Source: Modestobacter sp. (GTDB lineage Bacteria; Actinomycetota; Actinomycetes; Mycobacteriales; Geodermatophilaceae). From it: a DNA stretch of 5,575 nt. Position 1 is the first letter of the stretch. Each line of letters starts with the position of its first letter. The notes beneath the pieces were generated by a model. That model had not been told where the DNA came from. It made no database searches and worked only from the letters and a program-made list of their open reading frames with translations. Shown piece by piece: positions 4,755 through 5,575 of the stretch. The stretch spans positions 1 through 5,575 of the forward strand of contig JAOPUQ010000148.1 of NCBI GenBank assembly GCA_025963425.1. Direction: 5' to 3'. Made by a program: the position numbers and the translations under genes.

Positions 4755-5575
4755 GTGACGGTGCAGCGCGACGGCGCAACCGGCCGCTCCGGCTCCGAGG
4801 TCGAGGACGCCCTGGCCGACCGGCTGAGGGCGCTCTCCACCGAGCTGGCCGCCACTCCCGAGGAGGATTTCCGGGCCGCCACCCGCGCCCGCCTGGTCGC
4901 CATGGCCGCGGTCCGCCCGCCGGCCGCTGACGCCGTCCGGCGACCACAGGCCTCTCCCGGCGCCCTGCGCCGGCTCATCGCCCCCGGTCGCGACGCAGCC
5001 CCCCTCCGCTGGCGCGGCCGGCTCACCGCCGGGCTGGCCGGTGCCGCGCTCACCGTCACCGCGCTCGGTGGCCTGCTCGCCCTCTCCCATGACTCCCGCC
5101 CCGGCGACCTGCTGTACGACCTCAAGGTCGGCGGCGAGAACACCCAGCTGGCACTGGCCAGCGACTCCACCCGCGGGACGACCCTGCTGGACTTCGCCAG
5201 CACCCGCCTCCAGGAGCTCACCGAGCTGACCCGGGAGGGCCCCTCGGCCCTGCCCGCGGCCGGTGTTCGGTCCTCCGGCGGGCAGACGCTGCTGGCGACC
5301 GGCCCCGACGTCGCGGTGGTCGTCGACACCCTGGGTGCGATGGACGACCAGACCACCGAGGGCACCTGGTGGCTCACCACGCAGGCGGTGCGGTCCCCCG
5401 ACCCCGGAGCGCTCGGCACGCTGACCGGCTGGGCGCGCGAGCAGTCGGCCGGCCTGGCCGAGCTGGGCACCTCGATCCCGGCCGGGGCCGAGCAGGCGTT
5501 CACCGCCTCCAGCGACCTGGTCGCGGCCGTCGCCACCCGCGGCGCCGCCCTGCAGGAGGCGGTCGGCTGCGCCGG
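4755..5575 (+). CDS. rsbN: Membrane-anchored DUF5667 protein, probable RsbN-like anti-sigma factor (3' end beyond window)
   Basis: The first 273 residues are present and the gene runs off the right edge. The start is GTG at 4755, four bases after GGGGGGAG. A charged, helical N-terminal segment (about 14-52, with ALADRLRALSTELAATPEEDF and ARLVAMAA) would be the cytoplasmic sigma-binding part. Next comes a single predicted membrane helix at about 91-111 (LTAGLAGAALTVTALGGLLAL). The outside domain begins with the DUF5667 signature: PGDLLYDLKVGGENTQLALA (116-135), then LLDFASTRLQELTEL. The sequence lacks the HxxxCxxC motif of zinc anti-sigma factors, as also reported for Streptomyces RsbN. Its position right after a BldN-like sigma gene and its own BldN-type promoter support an anti-sigma role. 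The DUF5667 family call is fairly firm; the function is inferred from position and architecture. Confidence 0.8.
   Translation, partial: MTVQRDGATGRSGSEVEDALADRLRALSTELAATPEEDFRAATRARLVAMAAVRPPAADAVRRPQASPGALRRLIAPGRDAAPLRWRGRLTAGLAGAALTVTALGGLLALSHDSRPGDLLYDLKVGGENTQLALASDSTRGTTLLDFASTRLQELTELTREGPSALPAAGVRSSGGQTLLATGPDVAVVVDTLGAMDDQTTEGTWWLTTQAVRSPDPGALGTLTGWAREQSAGLAELGTSIPAGAEQAFTASSDLVAAVATRGAALQEAVGCA

Noticed and set aside
4619..5536. Minus strand 305-residue open frame opposite the DUF5667 gene
   Set aside because: Ser/Arg/Ala-rich shadow. The + strand frame has the membrane helix, the DUF5667 signature and a ribosome binding site.

Overview
The window is GC-rich, with strong G/C preference at third codon positions. 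It comes from an actinobacterium; the protein sequences look most like Geodermatophilaceae (Blastococcus/Geodermatophilus/Modestobacter type), although that family assignment is from memory of such proteins and not from a search. The layout is a leftward gene group (positions 3700 down to 79) and a rightward pair (3854 to the right edge) that diverge from a 153-base intergenic region.

Leftward group, in transcription order: an acyl-CoA synthetase-like adenylating enzyme; a small glutaredoxin-like protein whose start overlaps the synthetase's end; a 202-base gap with a Rex-type operator overlapping a plausible promoter; the NADH/NAD+-sensing repressor gene rex; and hemA (glutamyl-tRNA reductase, first committed step of C5 tetrapyrrole synthesis), coupled to rex by a 4-base ATGA overlap. 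This is the classic actinobacterial rex-hem arrangement, in which Rex probably represses its own operon. hemA stops after 291 residues, without its C-terminal dimerisation domain. The sequence beyond the break reads on the opposite strand as a fragment resembling the YkoF thiamine-binding fold, so a rearrangement or chimeric assembly join at about 80-87 is suspected.

Rightward pair: an ECF sigma factor closely resembling Streptomyces BldN, including a long N-terminal extension ahead of sigma region 2, followed after 169 bases by a membrane-anchored DUF5667 protein in the position of RsbN, the BldN anti-sigma factor. The gap between them contains CGTAAC-N17-CGTTGA, which matches the promoter I recall for sigma-BldN. 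The sigma factor therefore probably drives its own anti-sigma gene, giving a negative feedback loop. As I recall it, bldN-rsbN also lies next to rex-hemA in Streptomyces coelicolor, so the neighbourhood as a whole is conserved.

The window holds no tRNA, rRNA, CRISPR array or insertion sequence that I can recognise. The most informative signals are the putative sigma-BldN promoter, the Rex operator/promoter, and the broken hemA with its foreign junction.
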